Of a DNA stretch of 27,500 nucleotides, positions 1-12,055 are shown piece by piece. Within the stretch, counting starts at the first letter, position 1; the number at the start of each line of letters is the position of its first letter. A program made the position numbers and the translations under genes. Source of the stretch: Botryococcus braunii (Eukaryota; Chlorophyta; Trebouxiophyceae). The DNA is taken from assembly GCA_002005505.1 (NCBI GenBank), contig KV908437.1, positions 422,085 through 449,584 on the forward strand, in the 5' to 3' direction. The notes beneath the pieces are model-generated. The model did no database searches. It had not been told where the DNA came from and saw only the letters and a list, made by a program, of their open reading frames with translations.

Positions 1-621
1 TGGGGCCAAGCACGGGAAGGTGTGACATACCTTCCCATTCACTTTCAGAAAGCTCTTGCAAACACAGTTGCCCGTGAAAAGCATCTTCTCCTCAGCTTTA
101 CATTTCTTGAAGCAATTCCAAAAACAACCCCCTAGAAGTGGCACCCCTTTAAGGGGCACCCCCGGGATGTCCTGTATTGCTCAAGGTGTTGAATCTTAAT
201 TGGCAGATACTGGGCATAAATCTCAGTTCACCGTTCTAGCATGTGTTATCAAGCATGATCATCATATGTGTCCATGGGCCCTGGCTTCCGGGTACCAGCA
301 TGGGGGAAACATGGTTTGCGGTCGGATATGCTGCACTTCTTATTATTTATACATCACTTGCAAGAACCATTAAGCCTCGTGCGTCAGGTAAGCCCTAGCA
401 ATAAGGAGTTGGTATTTTTCATCGCACAAACCCCATCTCTCCCTCTGATTCTTCTGCCTGAGGTGGTATGCTTTGCTTCAGACGTACATGATGCTCACGC
501 TGGACTAGAGCCAGGGCAGTCAGATGCTGTAAACCAATTTCATCTGTGTGTCTCCTTCTTCAGAGAGAGTCTGTCGATGCATGGCTTCCCCCTTCTCCCC
601 CCCCCCACCACCCCGCGCGCT

Positions 622-738
<117 letters not shown>

Positions 739-878
739 GTGCGCACGCATGCTCGCTCGCTTCCCCATCTCCCTCCCTCCGCCCTTCCCCCCGCCCCTGT
801 GTACCTGAGTGTTTATTGTGGGGGGAGAAGGGGGGAGCTGATATCCTACCACTGATAAGCGTCGGTCGTTTAATGCAG

Positions 879-1273
879 GGAACCATGTGGGAGCCACATG
901 GCCGTGGTTGCATCAGCGGGACATGGGAAAAGGGTCTGCTGTGCTCTCGCACACTCTACAAGCGGGACAAATATCATTTTGAAGGCGACTTCCAGAAGGG
1001 CGTGCCCTGCGGCACGTGTGAGTTCATCATAACAGGTTTGGCATGTGGAAGCCAGCCTGCTGTTGCGGGTGCGCACCTCCGTAGCATCGGTTTGCCTACT
1101 TTGGCACATCGCGGCAAGTTCGACAGCCCCACAGGTGGGTTTTCACACAACAAATGTCCTTCTATGCTGCCTGACACCCTCAACTGCACCCTCCCCCCCC
1201 TCCCTTTCCCCCCGCCCCCCCCCCCTCTCTCTCTTGCTGGCGCGCGCGCGCGTGTGTGTGTGTCTGTGTGTGT

Positions 1274-1358
<85 letters not shown>

Positions 1359-1625
1359 TCACGGTTTACAGATAGCACACTTCAAAACGGGCTATTGGCA
1401 CGCCTTCCGCTCTACATTGAGGAGAGGTCTGCTGAGGTTGGGTAGCATGCGGTCCTCTGTGCAGGACAAGCAGGTGAAGGCGAGGATGAGGAAATAGAAT
1501 CCGGAGAAGAGGCAACAGATGTGCACGTACCGGACGTGTCCCGCCTGCAGTACATCCCCAGCTGCGACCTGCCCCACTCCACATCAGAGCCTCCTTTCCC
1601 TTCAGCACAGGTCACTGTACCATAA
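879..1625 (+). CDS. 3' part of a MORN-repeat gene, radial spoke head protein 1 (RSPH1)-like
   Basis: Two exons are supported. Exon 879-1134 follows a TGCAG acceptor and ends ACAG|GTGGGT; exon 1465-1625 follows TCTGTGCAG and ends at TAA (1623-1625). The phases match across the junction. The first exon encodes MORN-like text ([13 protein letters not shown], then [18 protein letters not shown]) followed by [11 protein letters not shown]. The second encodes an acidic run ([13 protein letters not shown]) and a [14 protein letters not shown] tail. The order MORN, short HGxY/F segment, acidic stretch and hydrophobic tail is that of RSPH1, a flagellar axoneme radial-spoke head protein. Residues between CEFIIT and LAHRGK (about 1036-1100) look unlike the family and could hide a short intron, but I found no in-phase acceptor. 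Upstream exons lie left of the window or in 1-600; bases 1-19 (GAKHGK before a GTGTGA donor) may be one. The family call is from pattern memory; any MORN-repeat protein is the alternative. Confidence 0.55.
1252..1356. repeat. (GT)n microsatellite in the last intron of the RSPH1-like gene
   Basis: GT dinucleotides with two early TCTG interruptions, preceded by poly-C, CT and an alternating CG run (1240-1252). It lies wholly within the intron 1135-1464. Alternating GT and CG runs are of the type that can adopt left-handed DNA. Confidence 0.96.
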
Positions 1626-2440
1626 ATGCGGGCCACGTGCGTCACAAGATCCTCGCCTATGGCCTGCTAGCCGCCAGGATGTCCTTCGTCAGGCAGATGA
1701 GGAGCCACTACGTTCCCAAACTGCATCACTTCAAGAGACTTGAGCGCAGAGGGGGAGGGGAGGAGATCTAACAGAATAGTCAACTGTGGTTGCGATATGA
1801 ACATCACACAAAACAGCTTTTGGTTCCAGTATGGAGGTCACAACAGTTTGTGAGTGCTGCACGGGAGGAGGCCTTCAGCAAATGTGTCTGCCATGGCCAC
1901 GTGAGTCACGTGATATGACCATTCTTGTTAGGTGACGACTAGTAGTGTCCTCCCTTCACTCCACGGCTCTCCCTGTAGGCGAGGATATGTGGTGAGGACC
2001 ATTGGCCATACCAGTAGTGCCTTTCACTGTAACACGACGGCACGAACTGGCGCCCTCTCATCTCTCTTCCGAGTATCTGGGGTGGTTAGGGGTGCTCACG
2101 TTTGTCAATAGAGGCTAGGGCACGAGATTAGCTTCTAAATTCTGACATGAAGTACACCGTACCCACTTCTTTCGGCAAGAGTGGCCTATGCACGACCGGG
2201 GTAGAATCTGGGGAAAGAACCATGAGGGAAAATAATTAGACAAGTGCACCAGCTGGCTGTTGGTGTGGCGTGCAGATATGGCTGTACAGTGCATCATTTC
2301 GGTTTTGTCAGCCAACGCTGGTGATAGTGCTTCCCCAGCTGTGGATGAAAGGAAAAGGGTGGAAACCAAGTTTCCCACCTTTATCTGCCAAAGTCTTTTC
2401 TAGAAAGTCCATCGCCTCTTTGGGACGTCTCCACTCCTTC

Positions 2441-2547
2441 CGGCAGGACCGGTCACATGCACATAGCGCCACTGGCAGTACGCCTACATGTCGGCAGGAC
2501 CGGTCACATGCACATAGCGCCACTGGCAGTACGCCTACATGTCGGCA
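2441..2547. repeat. 51-bp perfect tandem duplication
   Basis: The unit starting CGGCAGGACCGGTCACATGC at 2441 recurs without change at 2492, and a third copy begins (CGGCA) at 2543. With no differences between copies this is probably a recent duplication. The unit contains the 6-bp palindrome ACCGGT. Confidence 0.95.
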
Positions 2548-3539
2548 ACAAAAGAACGCCGTCGATAGCAACAAAGTATCGTTAGTGGCACCTACCACTA
2601 GAGAATTCAGTCGATTTCAGACGAATTGCCACAATCCCAAAAAGTCGCCTTGAAGATGGAAGTACATTCGACACGTAGTGTTGCCGGGTGGACCCGCAAT
2701 TTCGCCCCAGAGCTTCATTTCCAGCCAGGCTCTCAGGCTACAACGTCAGGCTCTCAGGTGAGTCCTGCATAATTGTTTCTAAATAGCACAGGCAGGAACA
2801 GAAGAGGAACTTGATGTTCAATGTAACAACACTCCAGTAGAACAAGGCCACTTTGCAGACCTGCACGAACTGGGGAGAAGGACAAATTTAAAGTCAGGTA
2901 GCAGTCGTAGGAACAAATTGGCAAACCTCTAGCCCTCTTACCATAATCAACAAGGAATTCCTTAACGGACGCCTCATCTTCAAGCTGAACCCCCCCCCCC
3001 CCCCACCCCAAACCCTTCTTTTTTGAAAGACGGAATATCTCCGTATGCAGCATAAAAGGATAACATTAGCGTCGGCTAAGAGTGGCAAGAGAGATAATGG
3101 ACATGGCCGTGCATTGACAATGACGTGTAACTCCAGCAACTTAGAAGGAAGAGTGAAGCGTATCCTAAGCGCACGCCATAAAGCAATTTGAGATATGCCT
3201 GGACATGATCACATGTTCACACGGCAAGCGGAATCATATCCTTGTTGTGTGGCAATCGCCGGCCATGCCCTGTTGTGGGAAGCTGGTTGGGTGCACATGC
3301 CTGGCGGGCTGGTGGACGTGGTACAAAGCATGCATTGGCGGGTGCACGGTGCAATGCACGCGCCTTGGAAACCATCGGACCCCGTCATGTCAGACACACA
3401 AGGAACACGCAGATGCATATTTGTTCTTATGTGCACATGCACCCTGCATTTAACCCTTGGAGGGCAGCTCATCCTCTCGTCCACCAGACCCCCGGCTGGT
3501 GAATCTGTCCTGCCGTCCGTCTTCTCTCCTTTAACAAAA

Positions 3540-3660
3540 TCATCTGATCATCAACATGTTAGAATGTACGCGTCATCTGATCATCAATATATTATAAAGT
3601 ACCCGTCATCTGATCATCAACATATTATGAAGTACCCGTCATCTGAACATCATCATCCTT
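3540..3660. repeat. 33-bp minisatellite, about 3.6 copies
   Basis: Units start at 3540, 3573, 3606 and 3639 with TCATCTGATCATCAA and end with AAGTACCCG or similar. Copies differ at a few positions and the last is truncated and altered (GAACATCATCAT). The unit is 11 codons long, so one frame (3195-3680) reads as an 11-residue repeat, but nothing else supports coding there. Confidence 0.93.
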
Positions 3661-4764
3661 GTCCTTTGAAAAAAGAATGAAGAAAACACCGGTCATGTGA
3701 TCCATCCATTTGAAGCTCTCTACAACAGACCCTCCATCTAGCAAGGTAAATCAGTAAACCTCGTCCTTCTGATCAGGCCTGAAAGTCGTCAAGATTTTGC
3801 ATCAATAACAGGAAGAAGAAGAGGAACAGCACACCCCGCTGCGCAGACCTCCGTCTTTCATGCATGGGAGAAACAGCCGCAGCCTGCACGTCAACATTGT
3901 TGGCTCGACTCCCCTCACCGCCACCAACCTCCAGCAATTTGTGCCAGATGAGATTGCCGCGCATATATAATCATGATTACAAATGCAATAAGGTGGCCAA
4001 TAAGGCATCAGAATTCAACTTTTCCTGTTGAAGATGATCCTCACCAGCAACATAGATGGATTCTGTAACATTGTTCGTATTTGAATTTAGGATTACAAAT
4101 GCGTGGCAATCCTACCTCATGAGCACACCCGCGAAGCCATCTTGGGGGCGCGGCAACAGCCACCAATGGCCGCAAGTTGCTTTACAAATACTTCTGAGAC
4201 CCGTATTCGACGCGCCTTGACCTTGTTGGAGCGTCTCTGAGTGCCTCTAGAACCCAAGCCCTCAATTTAGGGCTCTCACCCCCATCTTCCTTTTCCTAAG
4301 CCCTCAGTTCACAGGAAGATGGGGATGGATATTCTGTTCTCCGACGAGGCAGTTTCATTACAGTTGCTGCACTGAGCCGCCAGCTCGCCGCTCAAGGGGC
4401 GTGATGGTATGGACGCATGAAACCTCTGGACTAACTACTCCTAACTCAAAGGCTCCCAACTTAGGAGGCCGGCTCTAGAAACGCGAATCGTCTTTCTCCT
4501 TCACCGTGGCAAGGCTGTAAATCTTCCTACTTCCATCGACACAACGCCCTACTTGTTCTCTTCAGGTGCTGCAAGATTATAACTGTCCAACCGCTAGGCC
4601 TCATGTGTCTCCTTGCCCTTGTTGTCGGACTTCCTCTACGTCCGGGTCGAGATGGACCAGCTCCCACACATACCAAGAGATTTGGGCGGAGGGATGCAAA
4701 GGGAAGCTCCGCGTGTGCCGGGTCACGTTTCACATTACACTTGTTCTGATGCAAAGGGATGGTC

Positions 4765-7484
<2,720 letters not shown>

Positions 7485-8249
7485 AAGCCAGTTCTTCTGA
7501 CACAAGTCGGGAAACGCCGGTCCTAATTATAGCTTGTTACGAGGACGGCTACAGGCCGTAAACACTTCATAGATATCCACAACCGCACAGCCCGTACTCT
7601 GCCGCCTGAGCCAACATTTAATCAGTACCTCAATACTACTCACCAGCCCTGCTATGTATCCGCCCTTTGAGGTCGTCCAGAACCCGTCTGACGGACGATC
7701 GTAAGACCGTGCTCAGCATTCCTCGAGCGATAGGTGTCGTCAAGATGTCCAAATATACTTGAGAGTCGTAAAAGTACTTTCAACTCTTGATGCATCAGAA
7801 ATAAAGGCGCGTGCAAGCGACACGTATCTAGGAGACGGGCGGATCCAAGGAATCGTGAGCCTGCCCAGACAGCGCAGCAGGCACTAACGCATTTACTAGA
7901 CACTGAAATGCCAAAAGCCCGAAAGATTTGGTAATTTGCGTGCAATTGGGAAGCTCGAATGCTGAACGGGATTATCAGTACGGTAGCTTACAGACGCTGC
8001 GCCGGTACAACGGCCCAGGCTGATTTTGGAGGTACGGTTCAACTGCGATTGCGTTTCCGGATCTCATTCCGGTGTCTCTCTGTTGTTTAACCTGGCCCTT
8101 TTTGGGGGCAGGTTTTAGAAGAAGGCAGAAGAATCCTGTGTTTTTCAACACATCATCATGTGTTTCTTAACACATACTACTTTTTCAATGATTGGCCAGC
8201 CTTGGCCACTCAGATTTGCCTCAGCCCTGCCAGTCTTTCAGCGGGACTG
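7485..8249. other. Upstream flank of FolD, no gene recognised
   Basis: This includes the presumed 5' region and promoter of the FolD gene. I saw no convincing TATA box, RNA gene or conserved reading frame. From about 8135 it contains a 42-bp block (TGTGTTTTTCAACAC, then TGTGTTTCTTAACACA) that recurs at 9731-9772 and may belong to the LINE relic. Confidence 0.5.
8135..8176 (+). repeat. 42-bp block shared with 9731-9772, encoding a C-x3-H-x3-C-x3-H pattern
   Basis: Both copies read CVFQH, three residues, C, one or two variable residues, LTH in the plus-strand frame that leads toward the LINE relic. Nucleotide differences fall mainly between the Cys and His codons. Without the TRIM element that now separates them the copies would lie about 142 bp apart. 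It could be a degenerate zinc-finger pair at the start of the LINE reading frame, or simply an old tandem duplication. Confidence 0.4.
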
Positions 8250-8414
8250 TGTAATATTCTTGCAAAGGATGGCCGTGCACCGACGAAAGTGCTAGTATGG
8301 TCCGAACACCATACCATATACTGTGCGAGCCTACGAGGCTACACCTAGTACCAATGTACCGCCCGGCACGTGCAGGGACGAGCCCCGGCACCGTCTGCCT
8401 ACCGGCGCGCTACA
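8250..8414 (-). repeat. TRIM 3' LTR
   Basis: 165 bp with TG..CA ends. It matches 9534-9698 almost throughout; differences are near the TGTAATATTC end (CTTGCAAAGG here, CCTGGAAAAG in the other copy). Confidence 0.9.
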
Positions 8415-9533
8415 TTCTCCCCCTCCTAGGTGACCAAGCTCCTGCGAGGTCCTAAGAGGAGATGTCCAGAGAGTTGCTTTTATGCCTTATGTGAGAAGAC
8501 ACCCTAGAGAATCGCTTCAACGCCTCGTGGAACTTGTAGCGCAACCATCAGCCAAAGGCCGTCATCATATGGTCACTCCCCTATGGGGTACACAGCTCTC
8601 ACCTCCCGACGTAAGCCTCATCTCTCTTTCTCTTCTCACTATCCAGCGTAAGCTTCCTCTCTCCCTCTCTCCTCCCCCCAAAGACACGTTGCCCACCACG
8701 AGGCCCACGTGGTGAACGGGTCTATGGACCAATGCCAGGCAAGGAGCAGAGGCAACTGGGCCAGGCAGACAAAAGAAGTCTAATGTGCCGCAACACAAAG
8801 TAACAAATCCTTCATTAAGCAATGATGGAAGCAAAACCAGCATGCAAAGCTCAATCCACATTTATGGCATTTTCCAACGGCCCCATAAATGCAGTACTAA
8901 GCAAACCGAGCACTAAAAGAGACTGTGAAAATAGAAAGCATTTTCAGCTCCATGCTACTCGGCGCCAATCAACAAAGCAAGACCTCGTCATACCCGTGTA
9001 GGATCCGCATCCGGAAAAGTTGACACTTTACCATCGAAACCCCAACGATATGCTTGAAACACCAAAGTTTCATTAAGGCAATGCAAGTTGAAAAACAATT
9101 GCAAAGGATTAGCAACCCAAAGCAAACCAAACGAGGGGAAGCGCACACTCACCATCGTGAAGTGCCACCTTCCTCCCCCACCGTCCCCACGGAAACGGTG
9201 GAGCCAAACGCCATTAGAAAGATTACAGAAAAATCCGAACTTTCTTGCTTGGATCCACACACCAAGCTTGGCGTCGACCTTCGCAGGCCAGAACCATCCC
9301 CGTCATCCGAACTTATATGGGTGCGAAGAACGGATTCTCCCAACCAAAGTCCGTGAAGGTGATACCAAGGTGTTGTTGATCCGTCGATCTAGTGGGAAAC
9401 AACCCAAATAGGACGACAGGCAGCAACGAAGACACACTTAAGCATCGACACCATCCGCAAGACACACTTAAGCGTCAAGCGGGATCAACAACCAACATCG
9501 CAAGTCCACCGACTTGGATATGGGCCACCAAAA

Positions 9534-9698
9534 TGTAATATTCCTGGAAAAGATGGCCGTGCACCGACGAAAGTGCTAGTATGGTCCGAACACCATACCA
9601 TATACTGTGCGAGCCTACGAGGCTACACCTAGTACCAATGTACCGCCCGGCACGTGCAGGGACGAGCCCCGGCACCGTCTGCCTACCGGCGCGCTACA
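9534..9698 (-). repeat. TRIM 5' LTR
   Basis: 165 bp, partner of 8250-8414. It is followed by the target duplication GACTG at 9699-9703. Confidence 0.9.
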
Positions 9699-9704
9699 GA
9701 CTGA

Positions 9705-10915
9705 CGGCTTTGCCATCTTCTAGCAGTGTTCCTGTGTTTTTCAACACTTAATCTCGTGTTCCTTAACACATAATTTGCTTGGCCTGCCTGTGCAGGCTAC
9801 GGGGGCAGGGTTTCCCAACTGGTGATTCCATGGCCACGTTCATCTCTTTGACCCAACCTGCCCTTGGAAGGCATCCTGCAGGTCTCGTAAGATCACGACG
9901 AGCAGTGGGCTTCTGCGTCACTTGCAGAGGTTTCACAATCTCGGCGATTCCGGTCGGGATGAGTGGGTGTCTCAACTCAGATCCCCAGCAGAACATGGGA
10001 AGCTTGAAGCAATATTGCGTGCTACCTCAACCTGGTTGTGCACCACGAGCTTCAAAACCCATTCCCTAGGAGTCCTTTTATGCGCAACGCACCCTGAAAC
10101 CTGCCAGCGCCTGTGGAATCTGGAGAATGGCATGGTTCCCCCTGGTCCGCCGCCATCCCCTGCCCTTGTCCATCAACTCTTCACCCTTGGCCACCATTCG
10201 TACCGCAGGGTTCCTAGATCCGCATGGATAGCTTGGGCTGCAGCATTGCGGTCTGCTCTTAAAGCTGTCCCGGACTCAGGTTCCGAGGCGGCGTGGGTGG
10301 AGCTTTTGATCCTTCGGATGTGCGTCTTATCAGCTCGTCGCAGGCCTTAGGGGGAGGGCGTTGCGCAGCACGTCCGCCGTGGGGCCCGCGCTTGGTTGGA
10401 TGGGGTTATTGATGCCCTCATCGATGAACTCGTGGCCACAGTGCCTTCACCAAATGCCCCACCCCGCCAATTGTGCTGCATTGGCAGCGCTTCATCCTAT
10501 CCGACCGCTTCCCGTCGGCGGCCCTTGCGCAGGCCCCTTACCGTGCCTAAATGGAGGAACTCTTGGCTGCCCTCAAAACCTTCCCACCCGGTACCGCTGG
10601 GGGGCGGGACGGCTTGACAGCATTACACATCAAACATGCCTTAACTATTGGTGGCTAAGACCTCTTACAGCCTCCTCGGCGTGGTCAACCGGGCATTAGC
10701 TGGGGATATTTCCTAGCTCTTGCGATCTTATTGGACCAGCGCTCCCATCACCCCTCTCTTGAAGCCCAATGGTGGTATCCGGCCCATTGCAGTGGGGCTC
10801 ACCCTGCGCCCTCTGGTTTCCAAGATAGTTGTTGCAGCCGTCTTGCCCGCTGTCAGTAAGTATTTGCAGCCACACCAAGGTGGGGTTGGAGTCCGAGGGG
10901 GTGCAGAAGTGTTAG
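9705..10915 (+). pseudogene. LINE-like (non-LTR) reverse transcriptase relic, frame-broken and truncated
   Basis: Pieces in different plus-strand frames line up with the pre-RT and RT start of non-LTR retrotransposon proteins. They are RRVPRSAWIAWAAALRSALK and WVELLILRMCVLSARRR (about 10200-10345), LLAALKTFPPGTAGGRDGLTALHIKHA (about 10555-10640) and LKPNGGIRPIAVGLTLRPLVSK through QPHQGGVGVRGGAEVL (about 10755-10915). Frameshifts and stops separate them. The similarity ends at 10915, where the LTR of element B begins, so B probably inserted into this LINE and the rest of the RT should lie beyond the right edge of the window. A possible zinc-finger-like N-terminal part lies at 9731-9775. Confidence 0.75.
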
Positions 10916-11285
10916 TGTTGAGTTGTGAACCTACATTATAGGCCTAGGGTGCCTTGTGCTTTAGGTGATCTTTAAATGTACAATGAATGGATACGGGTTC
11001 ACTATCCACATAAGGTACCTCGAGACACGTGCGGATGAGGTCTATTTCGAACATAAGGCACATTGTGATCGTGATCACACGTTTGTGATCGAACTCTTAA
11101 GACTGCTGTCGTCGCTTAGTATCTCAACTGGTTTGGAAAGATCCTCGGCATTCTCAGATGCTAGTCTTGTCCTGCAGTTGCATGTGTTGAACAGCAGACA
11201 GTCGTATGGACTGTAGCTGTGAGTCGACATCCTTATCGACCTGTCTGCTGTGTTCTAGGTGATGCCGAATGCCCATAACCTAACA
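10916..11285 (+). repeat. B 5' LTR, subtype I, short form (370 bp)
   Basis: Starts TGTTGAGTTG and ends CCCATAACCTAACA. It shares diagnostic text (TTCTCAGATGCTAGTCTTG, GTCGTATGGACT, GTCGACATCCTTA) with the LTR at 22959-23640 on the other strand. It has one copy of the internal block that is present twice in the longer LTRs, consistent with loss of about 320 bp by recombination between direct repeats, or with an ancestral single-copy form. Confidence 0.85.
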
Positions 11286-11300
11286 GGTTATGGGCCCACC
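11286..11300 (+). promoter_or_regulatory. B primer-binding site, complementary to the initiator tRNA-Met anticodon arm
   Basis: GGTTATGGGCCCACC directly follows the LTR end. Its complement is the anticodon stem-loop of eukaryotic initiator tRNA-Met with the CAU anticodon, not the usual 3' CCA end. The same site follows the LTRs of element A and of the right B copy. Confidence 0.85.
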
Positions 11301-11340
11301 CAACTCTGGGTGTTGAGGATAAGCCGATTTGTGGTTTTGG

Positions 11341-11345
11341 GCAAG
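11341..11345. repeat. Target-site duplication of element A, left copy (GCAAG)
   Basis: GCAAG abuts the left LTR and is repeated at 18771-18775 after the right LTR. The uninterrupted site, with one GCAAG, is preserved in the right B copy at 27252-27256 (reverse strand). Confidence 0.95.
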
Positions 11346-12037
11346 TGTTAGGTTATGGGCTTGGCGTATTCCTGTGCAGTGGCGGCACGGAGGGTGTGAG
11401 TCAAAGTTCGCTCTACTGTGTGACGAAGAGTAGAGTCTAGAACATGAACAATCAAGGACTGATTGGGCAACTTTAAGGAAACACCCGGAGTGCTTGTGCA
11501 GTCCCAAACAAGTCTATTACAATTGCTCACTTGCTCTCTCTTAACAACGGAATTCAAACTATCCTAACTGGTACGTACTCAGAAAGGATCAATCTCATTG
11601 TCCGATGATAAGATAGCCAAGCACATACACATAACACGAAATATTGAGGTCAACAAAGCCTCAAATCTCCCAATCTATTCACCATCACGTTACCTGTGCA
11701 GTGGCGGCACGGAGGGTGTGAGTCAAAGTTCGCTCTACTGTGTGACGAAGAGTAGAGTCTAGAACATGAACAATCAAGGACTGATTGGGCAACTTTAAGG
11801 AAACACCCGGAGTGCTTGTGAAGTCCCAAACAAGTGCCTTGCCTCTCCGTGCTAGCACCACTACCTTCCTGCACTAAACGTGTCTGTAACTTGCGTTATC
11901 TTTATCTTCATTCAAATTGTTCCTAACCGCTAAGTCTTTGTAGTTTCGCCCATATTAGTCATTTATTATTGTCACTGACGGAATAGCCACTATTACTCCA
12001 CTGAGGGAAAGGCATATATAACTCATCTAATATAACA
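11346..12037 (-). repeat. A 3' LTR, 692 bp
   Basis: On the sense strand it runs TGTTATATTAG..CCCATAACCTAACA. It holds an internal 143-bp duplication (11371-11513 and 11693-11835) that differs at one base, and that same single difference is present in the other LTR. AATAAA on the sense strand (11967-11962) may be the polyadenylation signal. Confidence 0.95.
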
Positions 12038-12055
12038 CTTCCCCTTGCCTTTTCC
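12038..12055 (-). promoter_or_regulatory. Polypurine tract of element A
   Basis: Sense strand GGAAAAGGCAAGGGGAAG between the gag-pol stop (TGA, 12058-12056) and the 3' LTR. It primes plus-strand DNA synthesis. The core GGCAAGGGGAAG is nearly the same in both B copies. Confidence 0.9.

Larger units (their letters stand above)
1626..4764. other. Intergenic region between two convergent genes, no gene recognised
   Basis: It lies between the RSPH1-like stop and the stop of the FolD gene on the opposite strand, so both genes converge here. I found no reading frame with recognisable protein similarity and no tRNA-like fold. One frame just after the RSPH1-like stop (about 1630-1741, reading HKILAYGLLAARMSFVRQM) looks protein-like but has no start and no family I know. 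The region holds a 51-bp tandem duplication and a 33-bp minisatellite, listed separately, and a poly-C run at about 2991-3004. Confidence 0.6.
8250..9698 (-). mobile_element. TRIM-type non-autonomous LTR retrotransposon, 1449 bp
   Basis: Two near-identical 165-bp direct repeats (8250-8414 and 9534-9698) begin TGTAATATTC and end GCGCGCTACA, the TG..CA ends of LTRs. Target duplications GACTG flank the element at 8245-8249 and 9699-9703. A minus-strand polypurine tract (AGGAGGGGGAGAA, 8415-8427) abuts the left LTR, which fixes the orientation as minus with the 5' LTR on the right. The sequence inside the 5' LTR on that strand is TTTTGGTGGCCCATATCC, where a primer-binding site is expected; I cannot assign the tRNA. 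The 1119-bp interior has no gag or pol similarity, so the element must rely on enzymes from elsewhere. LTRs differ at only a few positions near one end, suggesting a fairly recent insertion. Confidence 0.9.

Noticed and set aside
3195..3680. 161-codon frame containing an 11-residue repeat
   Set aside because: The repeat reflects the 33-bp minisatellite. There is no recognisable domain and overlapping frames of similar length exist.
7652..7945. 97-codon minus-strand frame upstream of FolD
   Set aside because: No similarity, no splice or start support, and ordinary length for chance open frames at this base composition.
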